The notes beneath the pieces were generated by a model. It ran no database searches and had not been told where the DNA came from. It saw only the letters and a list, made by a program, of their open reading frames with translations. A stretch of DNA of 64,000 nucleotides from Semisulcospira habei (lineage: Eukaryota > Mollusca > Gastropoda > Semisulcospiridae). The translations under genes and the position numbers were made by a program. Where the stretch lies: contig BTPG01000004.1 of assembly GCA_036245525.1 (NCBI GenBank), positions 162,498,574 to 162,562,573 on the forward strand. The letters run 5' to 3'. This document shows, piece after piece, positions 61,414-64,000 of the stretch (position 1 is its first letter; every line of letters starts with the position of its first letter).

Positions 61414-62083
61414 GGATCACTTGCTATCATTACTTGCTTCATATTTGAATACGTATATATAACCTAAGTACCTCACAATCTGCAATACCAGATATCCAAA
61501 GAAATTCCTACAGTTTGTTTGGTGGTGTTTTCTGGTGAAATGAAGCACTGTTAACATTGCTGGTATTATAACTAAACAGTGATGAGAAAATACTTCGATA
61601 TTTTGAGTGTTTCAATTTGAAGGTTTATAGATTAGATATGCATTCAGGTGTGAAGAAAATGATGGAAACAAACGATTTTAAGTAAAATCCACGTACCGAA
61701 TCAGCATTTTATCATCATGAATTATCCCCCTTACCTATAGTCGCCATTTTGGGCGTCTGTAATACGACTGGTTGCACAAACACTGTCTCAGAACAAGTAA
61801 ATGATGCCTGATGCGTAAATTGGCGGGTTTTTTTTTATTTCTGTTTTCGTTATTTGTGACTGCAATTTTTTTCATCCTCGTGCGCCGTGAAAGAAGGGTT
61901 CGTCGTGAAACGTGAAAGCCAAAATAATATCTTCGTGATCCGTGAAAAGGTCCTAGTTATTTCGCTAAATGTGGAAGGCTGTAGCCACTCATATTTTATA
62001 CTAAAAATAATTAGTCCCACCCCGCTCTGTCGTTTGATTTTCCGGCACATGATCATTCAGTGTCAGTCCCAGCATACAGCCTA
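61412..62083. other. No supported gene
   Basis: Unclassified AT-rich DNA. CGTGAAA occurs several times near 61890-61950. Confidence 0.5.
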
Positions 62084-62160
62084 TTCCCCCCCCCCCCACC
62101 CACCCAGCCACCCCCTCACCCCCCCCCCCCCCTCACCCCCCCCCCTAACCCCCCCCCCCC
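62084..62160. repeat. C-rich simple sequence
   Basis: C-runs separated by single A or T bases. Confidence 0.9.
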
Positions 62161-63100
62161 TGGAAACTTGAATATACATAGATACTTAGGTATTCGTGAA
62201 TAGCAAAATAAGACGTCGTAAATCCGTAATGGTACAACCACACCCCCTCTCCCCACCCCCACACCCCTCACTGATCATCCCATGCATGTTTAGGTCATTT
62301 TCAGTAAACTGTACTTGTGGTCTGAATTCAGATGACGCCTGGAACCAAACTCAAGATGAAACAGAATAATGGCTGCCATGGCAAAACAAAGGGTCATAAC
62401 AAACTTTTTATGCACTTTCTGATTAAACTTTTGTATGCATGTGCAGTTCCAAATGTTCACAGTTCTTCAGACCCATTGACTTCTTAAGTTCTTACATCAT
62501 CATATAAGCCCTATGTTTGGCATCCTGTCTCGGAAGACAATGGAGTATATGCGCTTGCTGGGTCAGTCACTGGAGTGACCTCTCCAGGGCGCAAGCCTGG
62601 GCAAAGTGTATGGAGATCATGGGGTGCCCAGTCGTCAAGATCCCCCTCTCGGCCTCGCTGATGTATCCAAAGGAATGCAAAGCAGTACGTTTGGCACCAG
62701 TTTGGCTGCAGGAGCTGCCAGAACAGTGCGTGAATACAGGCAACTGTCTGCCTTCGGGGCTCCACTCCTGATTTGAAGGGTTTACTCCCCCACATTTGGC
62801 CGTTGGATCCAACCTGATCTCCTCCGTCCTCTAGCCGTTGGTTGTCAGAAACAGCTCATCCGCCTAGTGGTGCAATGTGAACACCATCCCCTCACGTGGT
62901 TTAGCCCACCAGCTGAGGTGGTTTGCCAGGGTGTGGCGCTTGGAGCCAACACGAGAGAGATTAAGGAGATGGATGAGGACCAGTGATGCCCGTCCGTCCT
63001 ATGTAGGACGCAGCTGCCGAGCAACCTCTATCCGTATATACGTTTGTCACGCACTTTCTCGATTTCACATTTCCATTTATTACATAGTACTGCTCGTTTG
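62161..63100. other. Unclassified; possible unknown repeat at 62511-63010
   Basis: 62511-63010 is GC-balanced, with GCATCCTGTCTCGG, ACAATGGAGTATATGCGC and TCACTGGAGTGACC (a small palindrome). It may be an unrecognised element. No domain is seen in either strand's frames (up to 94 codons). Confidence 0.4.
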
Positions 63101-63160
63101 TGTGCTGGTCTGTGACTTCAGACCTTAGCCATAAGGTCTGAAGTCACAGACCAGCGCACA
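63101..63160. repeat. Near-perfect 60-bp hairpin
   Basis: TGTGCTGGTCTGTGACTTCA...CCTTA, loop GCCA, then TAAGG...TGAAGTCACAGACCAGCGCA. Confidence 0.9.
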
Positions 63161-63289
63161 CTGACAGTTGATTGAGTGGACTGAAGTTGAAAGATAGTAC
63201 ACAATGGTGATGTTGAAAGATGCCCCGTGAAATAACTACTAATATAAGCCCTAACCAGCAGAAAAATTGCTGTTTTAGCTCATTTTTCT

Positions 63290-63637
63290 TTTTGTCAGCC
63301 AAACACTTTTTTTAACAATCCCCAAAGTCCCTTCTATATGAGAGCTGTCCTCGCTGTCAAGGGTCTCTACCTGTTGTCTTTGACCTGATTCTGATGTTGA
63401 AATATCTCCTATTAAAAAAGCCTCGTAGATTTGGCAATGCGTCAGTGAGCTCTATAAGGGGCGCAGTGCACGCGCGTCATTGGTTTCAAAAACGTCATTT
63501 GATTTACGTGATATGCTTTTCACTTTGGCTTCTAGACTTGAGAAAAATGGTGACAAAACTAGAATTTCACGGGTACAATTTCAGTCTTGTTATAAATATT
63601 TGAAATTGTGTTGACATGCTTTTCTGACAGTGCGACG

Positions 63638-63702
<65 letters not shown>

Positions 63703-64000
63703 AGGGAGAGATACAGAATTACGTCATATCTAGAGTATTGCGTCAATGTCTGCGTGGTGACGAAAGTTGCTGCTTTTACGTCACCGCCACAGTCTGATTT
63801 CTCCAGAAGTCCGCTTTTTATTTTATTTTTTACTTTTTTCTGCAAAGATTTAATTTTTTACTGAAAAGGTTGAAAAATGTTAAAAGCTGGCTAACGAAAT
63901 TATCCAATGTCTTTCTCCAAGCTAGCAATATCCAAAAATTCAAGTGATTATAACAAAAATTGCGGACTCAAATGTGGGTCAGTCGACTTTTTACAGTCAT
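63290..64000 (+). repeat. Repeat B + (TG)n + repeat R, continuing past the window
   Basis: B (63290-63630: CTGTCCTCGCTGTCAAGGGT, CAATGCGTCAGTGAGCTC, CTAGACTTGAGAAAAATGGT), then GCGACGATG and (TG)n (63638-63698), then a short AGAGGGAGAGA and R (63713 on: GAATTACGTCATATCTAGAG, TTTTACGTCACCGCCAC, AAAGCTGGCTAACGAA). This is the only copy where B and R are joined, so it may show the full element. Confidence 0.75.

Overview
The window looks like non-coding DNA from a repeat-rich animal genome, most likely a mollusc and probably a marine gastropod. The evidence is very dense long microsatellites ((GA)n, (TG)n, (TA)n, (ATT)n, (TACG)n), several distinct non-LTR retrotransposon lineages (RTE, L2/CR1-like, Rex1-like and an RNase H-bearing Nimb/I-like element), tRNA-derived SINEs, TTAA-ended palindromic mini-elements, and ~160-bp unit arrays ending in ACGGACG of the kind familiar from molluscan genomes. 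The species is an inference. There is no prokaryotic, organellar or rRNA sequence and no intact host gene. Reading frames made of SLSL, THTH or CVCV are microsatellite artefacts.

Layout. 1-9 kb: a LINE 3' end, a 5'-truncated L2-like LINE on the minus strand with an open RT frame, foldback elements, two tRNA-SINEs in opposite orientation, and a CR1-like LINE split by a TIR element. 9.5-11.5 kb: a pearl-like tandem array interrupted by a 1.2-kb TIR transposon (A1). 12-15 kb: a dead minus-strand LINE carrying a nested plus-strand LINE with a (TATTG)n tail. 15-17 kb: interspersed repeats and a ~295-bp palindrome beside (TA)n. 17.5-23.2 kb: a 5.7-kb relative of A1 (A2) that holds a second L2 copy, a tandemly duplicated exon-like cassette and a transposase-like remnant. 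24.2 kb: a possible host exon on the minus strand. 24.9-30.4 kb: a nearly full-length but dead Nimb/I-like LINE (ORF1, endonuclease, RT, RNase H) with its own nested insertion. 30.7-34.0 kb: a nearly full-length dead RTE. 36.6-42 kb: LINE fragments and a composite repeat family (B+R). 42.2-43.7 kb: a Rex1-like LINE with an open RT frame. 46-49.7 kb: a cluster of CR1-like LINE pieces embedded in (GA)n. 50-64 kb: sparser DNA with TTAA palindromes, a minisatellite inside inverted repeats, and the clearest host-gene piece, a GPCR TM6 exon at 57746-57846 between complementary (TG)n and (CA)n tracts.

The main biology is transposons inserting into other repeats. Three points stand out. One CR1-like LINE family repeatedly borders (GA)n in a single orientation, with an unfilled relative of one site inside the window. 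An internally deleted transposon (A1) can be compared with its longer relative (A2), and each interrupts a different identifiable older repeat. A receptor exon has a 3' splice site directly abutting (TG)n, with (CA)n in the next intron.
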